From JBCBKZ01 sp039026975 (GTDB lineage Bacteria; Bacteroidota; Bacteroidia; J057): a DNA stretch of 7,072 nt. The stretch is from NCBI GenBank assembly GCA_039026975.1, contig JBCCLI010000348.1, forward strand, positions 1 through 7,072, read 5' to 3'. A program made the position numbers and the translations under genes. Below, piece after piece: positions 1-6,587 of the stretch (the first letter of the stretch is position 1; each line of letters starts with the position of its first letter). The notes under the pieces are model-generated. The model did not search any database. It was not told where the DNA came from and saw only the letters and a list, made by a program, of their open reading frames with translations.

Positions 1-363
1 CACTTACCTTTATTACCGGAAACAAACCTCCTGATTAATAAGGAATCCATTGAGAAAATGAGGCCCCATACGCTATTGGTAAATACTGCCAGAGGAGCCA
101 TCATTGATGAAGAAGCGCTGACAGACGCCATTCGCACCCAAAAGATAGGCGGGTTTGGCGCAGATGTCCTCACAGTAGAACCTCCTCCGGTGGATTATCC
201 TTTGCTAGGATTTGAGAATGTTATGATCAGTCCACATTCTGCCAGTTTAACCCAGAGGACTTATAATGAGATGTGCGTAAAGACCGTCAAGAATACAATC
301 AGTATATTAAAAGGAGAAGCTATAGATCCTAAATATATTTTCAATGTATCCTTATTAACCTAA
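1..363 (+). CDS. D-isomer-specific 2-hydroxyacid dehydrogenase, C-terminal part (5' end outside window)
   Basis: The frame is open from base 1 to the TAA at 361-363 and gives 120 residues, the C-terminal third of an NAD(P)-dependent D-2-hydroxyacid dehydrogenase. Members are usually 310-340 residues and reduce 2-keto acids to D-2-hydroxy acids, or the reverse, in the cytoplasm. The family's catalytic triad is visible, counting from the first residue in the window: Arg31 in NTARG (91-93), Glu60 in DVLTVEP (178-180) and His79 in SPHSAS (235-237). The start of the visible part, HLPLLPET, matches the family's H-x-P-L-x-x-x-T segment at the edge of the NAD domain. The real start lies upstream; the ATG at 58 is internal. 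The next gene starts 21 bases downstream on the same strand, so co-transcription is likely. Phosphoglycerate, glyoxylate/hydroxypyruvate and other specificities cannot be told apart from this part. Confidence 0.93.
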   Translation, partial: HLPLLPETNLLINKESIEKMRPHTLLVNTARGAIIDEEALTDAIRTQKIGGFGADVLTVEPPPVDYPLLGFENVMISPHSASLTQRTYNEMCVKTVKNTISILKGEAIDPKYIFNVSLLT

Positions 364-384
364 GAGTACACCTACAGATTTGTT

Positions 385-3300
385 ATGCTACTTATTACTC
401 AACACTATTCCCCTTTATTAAGGGTATTCATGCTTTGTCTGGTATCTACCCTTTTCATTCAATGCCAGCAACCCCAACCTGGACTTATCTCTGTTCAGAA
501 AGATGATCATATCCTACTAGTAGGAAATAACCTGGGTTCACGTATGATGAACTACGGATTCTTCGAAGCTGAGCTTCAGTTGAGATACCCTGATAGCATG
601 TTATACATAAGAAATATGTGTGATGGGGGAAATACCCCAGGCTTTAGGCCACATTCTGGCAGGGTCTCTCCATGGGCTTTCCCCGGAGCGGAAAAGTTTC
701 AAACTGAACTGGCCAATTCTTCAGATAGTCAGGGTCATTTTGAAAGCCCTGATGACTGGCTTAGCAAGCATGAAGCAGATGTGATCATAAGCTTATTTGG
801 GTATAGTGAGTCCTTTGAGGGACCTGAAGGGCTGGATATGTTCAAGGGAGAACTGGCGGCCTTTATAGACCATACCCTCTCCCAACAATACAATGGAGAA
901 TCGGCCCCCAAGCTGGTGCTGGTTACGCCCATAGCCTTCCAGGACCTCTCTGATCAATACGACCTACCTGATGGGGTACAGGAGAACGAAAACCTGGAGT
1001 TATATACTCAGGCCATGATGAAGGTGGCTCAGGAAAAAGGCGTTCCCATAGTCAATGCTTTCAGTCCCACTAAATCCTGGTTTGGGCGGGATAAAAGCTT
1101 AACCATCGACGGCTTCCAGCTATCTGAGAAAGGTTACCGAAAATTTTCTCCATTTCTGGTCAACCAGGTATTTGGAACCTCTTCTCCAAAAAGTAGAGAG
1201 AAAGCTAATGTACTGGCAGCCGTTCAGGACAAAAACTGGTTTTGGCATAACGATTTCAAAAGCCCTAATGGGGTTCATGTTTTCGGGAGAAGATATAATC
1301 CTTTTGGGCCAGATAACTATCCTGCTGAGTTAGCCAAGCTGAGAGAAATGACAGCTATCCGTGATACTGCTATCTGGATGGCAGCTCAAGGGAAAGCCTA
1401 TGATGTAAATGGAGCTGATGAAACGACCACTACCCTGCCCGCAGTCCAGACTAACTATGATCCGTCCAGGCTCAATGGAAGCACAGAATATCTTTACGGA
1501 CAAGATGCCCTGGACAAATTGACCGTGCCAGAGGGATACAAAATAGATTTATTCGCTTCTGAGAGAGAGTTTGAGGACCTGGCTAATCCCGTCCAGTTAT
1601 CCTTCGATAATAAGGGAAGGCTTTGGGTGGCCACTATGCCTACCTATCCACATTATCTTCCAGGAGATGAGCGTCCTAATGATAAACTTATCATACTGGA
1701 AGACACGGACAATGATGGAAAAGCGGATAAGCAGATAGTGTTCGCAGATAACCTGCACCTTCCTTTGGGCTTTGAATTTGCGCCAGAGGGAGTATATGTT
1801 TCTCAAGGGACCAATCTGGTTCTTCTAAAAGATACTGATGGGGATGATCAGGCAGATGAAAGGGAAATTCTCCTAAGCGGATTTGATGACCATGATACGC
1901 ATCACGCCCACTCTGCCTATTGCGCAGATCCGTCCGGTGCTATTTATATGGGAGAAGGTGTTTTCCTCCATACCAATGTAGAAACTCCTTATGGAACAGT
2001 AAGAGCTACTAATGGTGGTTTCTACAGATACAGCCCACAAAGAAGACATCTGGAGAGAGTCGCTCAGTTATCCATTCCTAACCCATGGGGAATAGCTTTT
2101 GATGAATGGGGACAGAACTTCTTTGCAGAAACCTCTGGGCCTGATGTGAGATGGATGATGCCAGGTTCTGTGTTTCCAAGGTATGGGGAAGCTAACCATA
2201 AATCCTTTAACCTGATTGAAGATGCTCACCGGGTGCGCCCCACCTCAGGTTTAGAATTTGTCTCCAGCAGGCACTTCCCGGATGAGGTTCAAGGGGACCT
2301 CCTCATCAACAACAGCATAGGATTCCTGGGAATGAAGCAGCATAGAATGATGGATGATACTACTGGTTATGTAAGTACCCACAGGCAAGACTTGGTGGTG
2401 GGCAGTGATCCCAACTTTAGGCCGGTAGACATGGAGTTTGCCCCCGATGGCTCCTTATACTTAGTCGACTGGCATAATACCCTCATAGGGCACATGCAAC
2501 ATAATGCCAGAGACCCCTACAGAGACCACGTGCATGGGAGAATTTACAGAATCACCTATCCTTCCCGACCTCTGGTGGAACCTGCAGAAGTAGATGGAGC
2601 CAGCTTAGAAACCTTATTGGATAATCTGAAACTTCCAGAATACAGAACCAGGTATAGAACACGCAGAGAATTAAGAGAAAGAAATCCTGAGAAAGTATTG
2701 AAAGCGATCAAAAGCTGGGTAGCAGAACTGGATCAGGAAGACCCCAATTATGAGCACCATGTACTAGAGGCTCTTTGGGTAAGTTGGGGACTAAACCAGA
2801 TAGACCAAGAGCTACTCGTGCAAATGTTGGAAGCTGAAGATTTCAGAGCCAGAACGGCAGCTGCCAGAATTCTTAGATATACAGGACATCAGGTAGATAA
2901 TCAGGTTGAACTTCTGCAACAAGCTGCTGCTGATCCTCACAATAGGGTCCGTCTGGAAGCATTAGTAGCAGCCTCATGGCTTTCTCCTGAAGCTGGAAAT
3001 GAGATTCTGGAAGTTGCAGGCACCTTACCATTGGACAGATGGATGGCTCCTCCCTATGAGACTGCACTTGCCCATCTGAATGACAGACCTGTCAGGAAAA
3101 AAGATCCCAAAGCCGTATGGACTGATCTAAAAGGGAAAGAGCGAGAAATGTATTTTCTGGGTATGGAGATCTACAGTAGAGACGGACACTGTGCCACCTG
3201 CCATCAGCCTAAAGGCCAGGGCTTACATGCTTCCGGCTTTCCTCCTCTCATCAATACAGACTGGGTCCTGGGAGATGAAGAAAGACTCATAAAACTTACC

Positions 3301-3540
3301 CTTCATGGGCTTATGGGACCTATGGACGTGCTAGGCAAGCACTATCCTGGCAATGTACCTATGACGCCTTGGGGCGGTATGCTGAATGATGAGGAAATAG
3401 CAGCTGTCCTGACTTATGTAAGAAACTCTTTCGGAAATGGTGCACCAGCTATTTACCCTGACAAGGTGGCTAAAGTGAGAGACGCTACTAAAAATCAAAA
3501 GGGATACTATAGTCCAGCAGAGTTAATGGAAGGGAAGTAG
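385..3540 (+). CDS. Multidomain lipoprotein: SGNH-like domain, PVC-type beta-propeller dehydrogenase domain, HEAT-like region, cytochrome c
   Basis: This 1051-residue protein is probably an envelope lipoprotein: residues 11-26 are hydrophobic and end in FIQC (Cys27), an atypical lipobox. Residues ~40-265 resemble an SGNH/GDSL hydrolase (GNNLGSR at 47-53, DGFQLSEKGY from 242), but the expected Ser and His positions read Asn and Gln. Residues ~379-730 match the PVC-type 'membrane-bound dehydrogenase' beta-propeller: it starts LTVPEGYKIDLFAS, ends near GRIYRITYP, and includes Asp-rich calcium-like loops DTDNDGKAD (440) and DTDGDDQAD (483) and a His-rich DDHDTHHAHS (501-510). Residues ~735-915 are helical and HEAT-like. 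The C-terminal cytochrome c has CATCH (Cys936, Cys939, His940) for covalent haem, with Met993 in PMTPWG the likely axial ligand. By inference it oxidises a sugar or polyol and passes electrons to the haem; the substrate is unknown. It follows the 2-hydroxyacid dehydrogenase by 21 bases and has no clear ribosome binding site, which is usual in Bacteroidota. Confidence 0.9.
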   Translation: MLLITQHYSPLLRVFMLCLVSTLFIQCQQPQPGLISVQKDDHILLVGNNLGSRMMNYGFFEAELQLRYPDSMLYIRNMCDGGNTPGFRPHSGRVSPWAFPGAEKFQTELANSSDSQGHFESPDDWLSKHEADVIISLFGYSESFEGPEGLDMFKGELAAFIDHTLSQQYNGESAPKLVLVTPIAFQDLSDQYDLPDGVQENENLELYTQAMMKVAQEKGVPIVNAFSPTKSWFGRDKSLTIDGFQLSEKGYRKFSPFLVNQVFGTSSPKSREKANVLAAVQDKNWFWHNDFKSPNGVHVFGRRYNPFGPDNYPAELAKLREMTAIRDTAIWMAAQGKAYDVNGADETTTTLPAVQTNYDPSRLNGSTEYLYGQDALDKLTVPEGYKIDLFASEREFEDLANPVQLSFDNKGRLWVATMPTYPHYLPGDERPNDKLIILEDTDNDGKADKQIVFADNLHLPLGFEFAPEGVYVSQGTNLVLLKDTDGDDQADEREILLSGFDDHDTHHAHSAYCADPSGAIYMGEGVFLHTNVETPYGTVRATNGGFYRYSPQRRHLERVAQLSIPNPWGIAFDEWGQNFFAETSGPDVRWMMPGSVFPRYGEANHKSFNLIEDAHRVRPTSGLEFVSSRHFPDEVQGDLLINNSIGFLGMKQHRMMDDTTGYVSTHRQDLVVGSDPNFRPVDMEFAPDGSLYLVDWHNTLIGHMQHNARDPYRDHVHGRIYRITYPSRPLVEPAEVDGASLETLLDNLKLPEYRTRYRTRRELRERNPEKVLKAIKSWVAELDQEDPNYEHHVLEALWVSWGLNQIDQELLVQMLEAEDFRARTAAARILRYTGHQVDNQVELLQQAAADPHNRVRLEALVAASWLSPEAGNEILEVAGTLPLDRWMAPPYETALAHLNDRPVRKKDPKAVWTDLKGKEREMYFLGMEIYSRDGHCATCHQPKGQGLHASGFPPLINTDWVLGDEERLIKLTLHGLMGPMDVLGKHYPGNVPMTPWGGMLNDEEIAAVLTYVRNSFGNGAPAIYPDKVAKVRDATKNQKGYYSPAELMEGK

Positions 3541-3548
3541 TCTTTAAG

Positions 3549-3598
3549 CCACGAATGCACGAATCCTCACTAATTAGTGTTCATTTGTGAATTCGTGG
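3549..3598. repeat. 50-bp imperfect palindrome with CACGAAT repeats (left of GxxExxY gene)
   Basis: The two 25-base halves pair at 20 of 25 positions around the perfect core CACTAATTAGTG (3568-3579). The left arm opens with CACGAATgCACGAAT and the right arm closes with ATTCGTGG. It begins 8 bases after the stop codon of the CxxCH lipoprotein gene and ends 49 bases before the GxxExxY start. Its first ~27 bases are nearly identical to the palindrome at 4034-4089. It could fold as a hairpin and end transcription, but it lacks a T-run, so I call it a repeat rather than a terminator. Confidence 0.85.
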
Positions 3599-3647
3599 TT
3601 ATGCTCCAAGCTCATTCTAAGCCTGTTTTAACTAAAACTAAAATGGC

Positions 3648-4022
3648 ATGAATGAAATCTTATTCAAATCTGAGAGCTATCAAATAGTTGGTAAATGTAT
3701 GGAAGTCCACAATCAACTGGGGCCAGGATTCCTTGAAATTGTGTATAAGGATGCATTAGAATGGGAATTCAGGAAAGCTTCGATACCCTACGAAAGAGAA
3801 AAAGAGTACACAGTATCCTACAAAGACATTACCCTACCCCATAAATTTTATGCTGATTTCGTAGTATTCAACTCAATTATTCTTGAGGTAAAAGCTGTCT
3901 CAGGAATAGCCGATATTTTCATCGCTCAGGCGATGAATTACCTAAAAGTATCAGAGAATAGACTTGCCTTGATAGTTAACTTTGGAGAGATAAAATTAAA
4001 GCAAAAAAGGATAGTTCTATAA
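3648..4022 (+). CDS. GxxExxY family protein (PD-(D/E)XK nuclease-like)
   Basis: A 124-residue protein, the usual length for the GxxExxY family (~125 residues). The signature reads GFLEIVY at residues 27-33. A PD-(D/E)XK-like core follows: Asp70 in YADFVV, Glu80 and Lys82 in ILEVKAV, and Gln94 with Tyr98 in AQAMNYLK, matching the usual D...ExK...Q layout of this nuclease fold. Family function is not established, so nuclease activity is an inference from the fold. There is no signal peptide or membrane segment, so it is probably cytoplasmic. The ATG at 3648 is the only good start; the earlier ATG at 3643 meets a stop after two codons. The upstream sequence is A-rich without a Shine-Dalgarno. 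Related palindromes lie 49 bases before and 11 bases after the gene, so it looks like a self-contained inserted cassette. All key residues are present and the frame is intact. Confidence 0.9.
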   Translation: MNEILFKSESYQIVGKCMEVHNQLGPGFLEIVYKDALEWEFRKASIPYEREKEYTVSYKDITLPHKFYADFVVFNSIILEVKAVSGIADIFIAQAMNYLKVSENRLALIVNFGEIKLKQKRIVL

Positions 4023-4033
4023 GTGATTTTCAG

Positions 4034-4089
4034 CCACGAATACACGAATCTCCACTAATTTAAATTCGTGCTAATTCGTGTATTCGTGG
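4034..4089. repeat. 56-bp imperfect palindrome with CACGAAT repeats (right of GxxExxY gene)
   Basis: The two 28-base halves pair at 24 of 28 positions around a central AATTTAAATT. The outer 16 bases of each arm, CCACGAATACACGAAT, are perfectly complementary. The left arm holds two CACGAAT units with 8-base spacing; the right arm holds three ATTCGTG units (4064, 4074, 4082). It starts 11 bases after the GxxExxY stop codon and shares its left arm, with a few differences, with the palindrome at 3549-3598. The hairpin could be strong enough to halt transcription in both directions. Confidence 0.87.
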
Positions 4090-4100
4090 TAATAAATAGA

Positions 4101-4207
4101 CTATTCCTCAGGTGCCTCCTCCGGCTCCTAGTAATCAGACACTTGAAGATTTTTATTCACCCAGTGTTCATCATCCTGGAAGCTGTATGCGGAAGGGTTG
4201 ATAATCA
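4101..4207 (-). pseudogene. Remnant of a ThuA-like gene, last ~35 codons only
   Basis: These 107 bases align with 5229-5334, the 3' end of the intact ThuA-like gene on the same strand, at about 84% identity by hand (16 substitutions, one indel). The reverse strand reads NPSAYSFQDDEHWVNKNLQ then VSDY, a stop, EPEEAPEE and the terminal TAG. Two lesions are visible: the Trp codon TGG has become TAG (in-frame stop), and one extra base near 4199 shifts the frame just before NPSAY. Of the 16 substitutions, 13 are synonymous, two fall in one Ser-to-Pro codon and one makes the stop. Homology begins at the stop codon and fades after 4207. With no start and only the tail of the protein, it cannot be functional. 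It lies 11 bases past the right palindrome of the GxxExxY cassette. Confidence 0.88.
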
Positions 4208-4298
4208 AATTAGGAAATGGGTTGGAGTAACATTTTTCCTAAATCATAGGAAAAGATGGTTGCCAAATATTCTAGCTCTGACTCAAAATAGATAGAAT

Positions 4299-4778
4299 TC
4301 AAATTTCTCCTGATTTTTCTAATACTTCTCTGAATAGCTCTGAACCTATTCTAAACCCGGCCTCATTCATAAGTTTTTCCAGCAGGGGCTTCAAAGCTGA
4401 GACATGTCCTAAAGATTTTGCTTCCAATAAAACCCCTAATAATCAAGTAATAAGAATTCCATACTCTTTGGCAATTCTACGGCCTTTCCGTTCATCAATC
4501 AGCAATAAACCTGCTTTTGTCTCTAATGCGAGCACGATGGCCTCTGCTTCCCCAGGGTCTAAATACTGAATCAGTTCATTAAATAAACTCAGGTCCTCGA
4601 TAGAGACTACTGCTATCCAATCAACACTATCTATTAACCTAAGCTGATTAGGAAGCTTCTGTAACTCATGATAAACCTTTGTTGGGATCTGCACCTTACC
4701 GAAAATTTTTTTTAGTAATGACAGCTCACCTATCTGGATCAGATTAGTAATGATAGAGGTATCGCTAACAATGACCAT
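4299..4778 (-). pseudogene. DUF3368 PIN-domain toxin, interrupted by an in-frame TGA
   Basis: Read from the ATG at 4776-4778, the first 111 codons encode a PIN-domain ribonuclease-like toxin and stop at TGA (4443-4445). The same frame continues for 47 codons as LLGVLLEAKSLGHVSALKPL... to a TGA at 4299-4301, giving 159 codons in all, the normal DUF3368 length (about 155-165). In relatives the stop position is typically Gly in a TG-x-LGVLL motif, so a GGA-to-TGA change is the simplest explanation. The acidic PIN positions all precede the stop: Asp6 (SDTS), Glu38 (YHEL), Glu77/Glu79 (PGEAEAI) and Asp94 (LLLIDERKGR). A truncated 111-residue protein would keep the active site but lose the C-terminal helices. 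It lies 27 bases downstream of the UPF0175 antitoxin gene. Inactivation is more likely than a working short toxin, but a sequencing error is possible. Confidence 0.85.
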
Positions 4779-4805
4779 AAGGCCGAAATGATGTATAATC
4801 GCAAG

Positions 4806-5060
4806 TTAAGAAGCCTTCTGATTTCTTATTTTTGCTAGGTTAGTTAGGTCTGTTTGTAGATCATCAGAGTCATATTTGATAAATATGTCTCTTTTAGCTA
4901 GCTCTCTTTGAAAAGAAATAGGGTCCAGGTTTGTAAGTTTCCTTGCCTGACCAATAGATAATCTTTCTGTATCATATAAATGCACAGCAATTTCAAGGAC
5001 TAACTCTTCTGCGGAAATGTGAGCCTGATTAAGGATATCCTCTTTAATGACAAGATCCAT
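4806..5060 (-). CDS. UPF0175 family antitoxin
   Basis: An 84-residue protein matching UPF0175, small VapB-like antitoxins that are commonly encoded just before DUF3368 PIN toxins, as here. Typical features are ISAEELVLEIAVHLYDTERL (residues 15-34), the helix-turn-helix-like SIGQARKLTNLDPISFQREL (35-54), and the acidic tail IKYDSDDLQTDL (61-72). By family knowledge it should bind and neutralise the partner toxin and may repress its own operon. I chose the ATG at 5058-5060; the frame also extends to a TTG at 5096 (96 residues), but that adds 12 residues not expected for the family. No strong ribosome binding site is seen at either. The gene is intact although its partner toxin is broken, so it may now act as an orphan antitoxin. 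Confidence 0.85.
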   Translation of the reverse strand: MDLVIKEDILNQAHISAEELVLEIAVHLYDTERLSIGQARKLTNLDPISFQRELAKRDIFIKYDSDDLQTDLTNLAKIRNQKAS

Positions 5061-5228
5061 AGAATACTCATTTGTGATAATGGCTACAAAGGCCAAACCT
5101 AACCAGCCTTAATATACGGAAACTCAATTAATCTGTTCTTAAGTAATGGATTCTATTCCATGGACAATGAATCTTAAAAACATATATCAAATAAACTTCC
5201 TTATCTGTATATCTGTAATTTAGTCATC

Positions 5229-5334
5229 CTATTCTTCTGATGCTTCCTCCGGCTCCCAATAATCTGATACTTGTAGGTTTTTATTTACCCAATGTTCATC
5301 ATCCTGGAAGCTGTAGGCCGACGGATTATAATCA
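5229..5334 (-). repeat. Intact member of the ThuA 3'-end direct repeat pair
   Basis: This is the functional copy of the segment repeated at 4101-4207, in the same orientation. The pair brackets the toxin-antitoxin operon, with repeat starts 1128 bases apart. Both copies end exactly at the TAG stop codon; beyond it I see no similarity. Confidence 0.85.
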
Positions 5335-6371
5335 GGACTGAGTCCCATTTGGGCTTCCTGAGGGACTTCCATATCCATAAGGAAGTAAGTAGCATTTACC
5401 AATAATCTCCTCACACCCTCACTCATGAAGTCTGTAGAAGAACCGATGGTAGAAGTGAATGAAGTTCCAGTTTCTCCACCTGGCAACTGATAGGTCTTTG
5501 TCCAGGCAATGGGCATCATAGGTTCGTTGGGATTATAGGGGTCTTTGGTAGCAGGATTTACGGTTGCCGGTACTGCATCAGATGGCTTCAGACCAAAGAA
5601 TGGATCATTCTCATCAAACTCTCCCTCCCTTTCCAGTACAGTTCCTAACAGGATGGGCGTTACCGACTCATCATCTGACAGCCTCACGCCATACACATCT
5701 GTAGGTCCCCAAATATCTACCAACTTTAGGCCTCTGGCGATAGGATGCATCTCCGCTCCTTCTGCGATTACCCCTCGGGTACTTTGGTGTTTATGATGGC
5801 CGTGATGCGAATACCAGTTTTCTCCCAAAACTACCTTCCCAAATCCACCATTCCAGGAAGAACCTTCCTCTTGAAAGAAGTTTCCCCAGTGGAGCCATTT
5901 GCTGGCAGAATCTTTTACGTGAAACGCATGGGTAGCTGTTCGAAGCCCCAACACCGGCTTTCCGGCCATCAGGTAGCTTTGGAAATACTCCATCTGCTCA
6001 TCAGGTAATTCTCTAAAGCGGGTGAAGAGAATCATGAGATCAGCTTTCTCCAGCTCTTCCAACCCAGGAATATTATGCAGGTGATTAGGATTGATGAAAC
6101 CGGGCTTATCTGCTTCCTGGGCAAACAGTACCGTACAGTCAAATCCATGTTGGTCTGAAAGTATACGTGCCAGCTCAGGTAAAACCTCTTCCGACCGATA
6201 CTCCTCATCTCCCGATACCAAAACGATGTGCTTATTTTTGGCAATCTCCCTATTTCCTAATAAGGCTAATCTGTCTATTTGCTGAGGTTCAGCTTCTTCA
6301 GTAGAGGCAGGCTTTTCTCCGCAGCTAATAAGCATACAGCAGGTAATGAGAATCAATAGATGAGCTTTCAT
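5229..6371 (-). CDS. ThuA-like domain lipoprotein
   Basis: A 380-residue lipoprotein with a ThuA-like domain, a glutamine-amidotransferase-like fold linked to trehalose and other sugar use; the exact reaction is unknown. With the ATG at 6369-6371 the protein begins MKAHLLILITCCMLISC, a good lipoprotein signal with lipobox LISC and Cys17. The upstream in-frame ATG at 6401 would put ten poorly fitting residues before it, so I prefer 6371. Residues ~48-340 form the domain: KHIVLVSGDEEYRSEE (47-62), LMILFTRFRELPDEQ (112-126), GLRTATHAF (142-150), and a His cluster HHGHHKH (189-195) that may bind metal or substrate. The C-terminal ~35 residues are repeated as a remnant at 4101-4207. Such genes often accompany CxxCH propeller lipoproteins and sugar isomerases, as here: one is convergent with it and the other divergent from it. 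Confidence 0.9.
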   Translation of the reverse strand: MKAHLLILITCCMLISCGEKPASTEEAEPQQIDRLALLGNREIAKNKHIVLVSGDEEYRSEEVLPELARILSDQHGFDCTVLFAQEADKPGFINPNHLHNIPGLEELEKADLMILFTRFRELPDEQMEYFQSYLMAGKPVLGLRTATHAFHVKDSASKWLHWGNFFQEEGSSWNGGFGKVVLGENWYSHHGHHKHQSTRGVIAEGAEMHPIARGLKLVDIWGPTDVYGVRLSDDESVTPILLGTVLEREGEFDENDPFFGLKPSDAVPATVNPATKDPYNPNEPMMPIAWTKTYQLPGGETGTSFTSTIGSSTDFMSEGVRRLLVNATYFLMDMEVPQEAQMGLSPDYNPSAYSFQDDEHWVNKNLQVSDYWEPEEASEE

Positions 6372-6587
6372 AAGTAGTGGGATTATTCTGTCAGGGCACA
6401 TTTTAACCTTAGGCCTTTCTTTCTTAAAGAGAATTTCCGGTGAGAACTACCAGGAGAAAATGTTGAATATTGAATGAGTGTCTTTGAATTATCTGGTTAT
6501 CAACTTATTAGCGAGACAGCTAAAGAATCCTTTTACAGACATAGTATTTTCATTCAATGATCATGCTCTTTCTCCGTAAATAGCTTT
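6372..6587. other. Divergent intergenic region between ThuA-like and sugar epimerase genes
   Basis: These 216 AT-rich bases should contain promoters for both divergent genes. A TTTG at 6483-6486 could serve as a Bacteroidota -33 element for the rightward gene, but no matching TAnnTTTG lies at the right distance. An AGGAG at 6451-6455 followed by an ATG opens only a five-codon frame. I see no convincing operator palindrome or RNA gene. Confidence 0.5.

Noticed and set aside
3549..4089. CRISPR array based on the repeated CACGAAT segments
   Set aside because: There are only two palindromic copies, separated by a protein-coding gene, with no regular spacers.
4068..4295. Open frame of 75 codons on the + strand
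   Set aside because: It starts inside the right palindrome and runs across the antisense of the ThuA remnant; the product has no recognisable family and the frame is explained by those elements.
4443..4445. TGA as selenocysteine or programmed readthrough in the PIN toxin
   Set aside because: The family has no selenocysteine at this position, typically Gly, and I see no evident hairpin right after the codon; a point mutation is simpler.
5061..5096. TTG start at 5096 for the antitoxin
   Set aside because: It adds 12 residues beyond the usual UPF0175 length, uses a rarer start codon and has no ribosome binding site; the ATG at 5060 fits the family better.
5545..6285. Several open frames of 64-87 codons overlapping the ThuA-like gene on both strands
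   Set aside because: They are shadows of the real reverse-strand gene, with low-complexity products and no family match.
6451..6476. AGGAG followed by ATG in the divergent intergenic region
   Set aside because: The frame closes after five codons, and the organism's genes mostly lack Shine-Dalgarno sequences, so this is probably chance.
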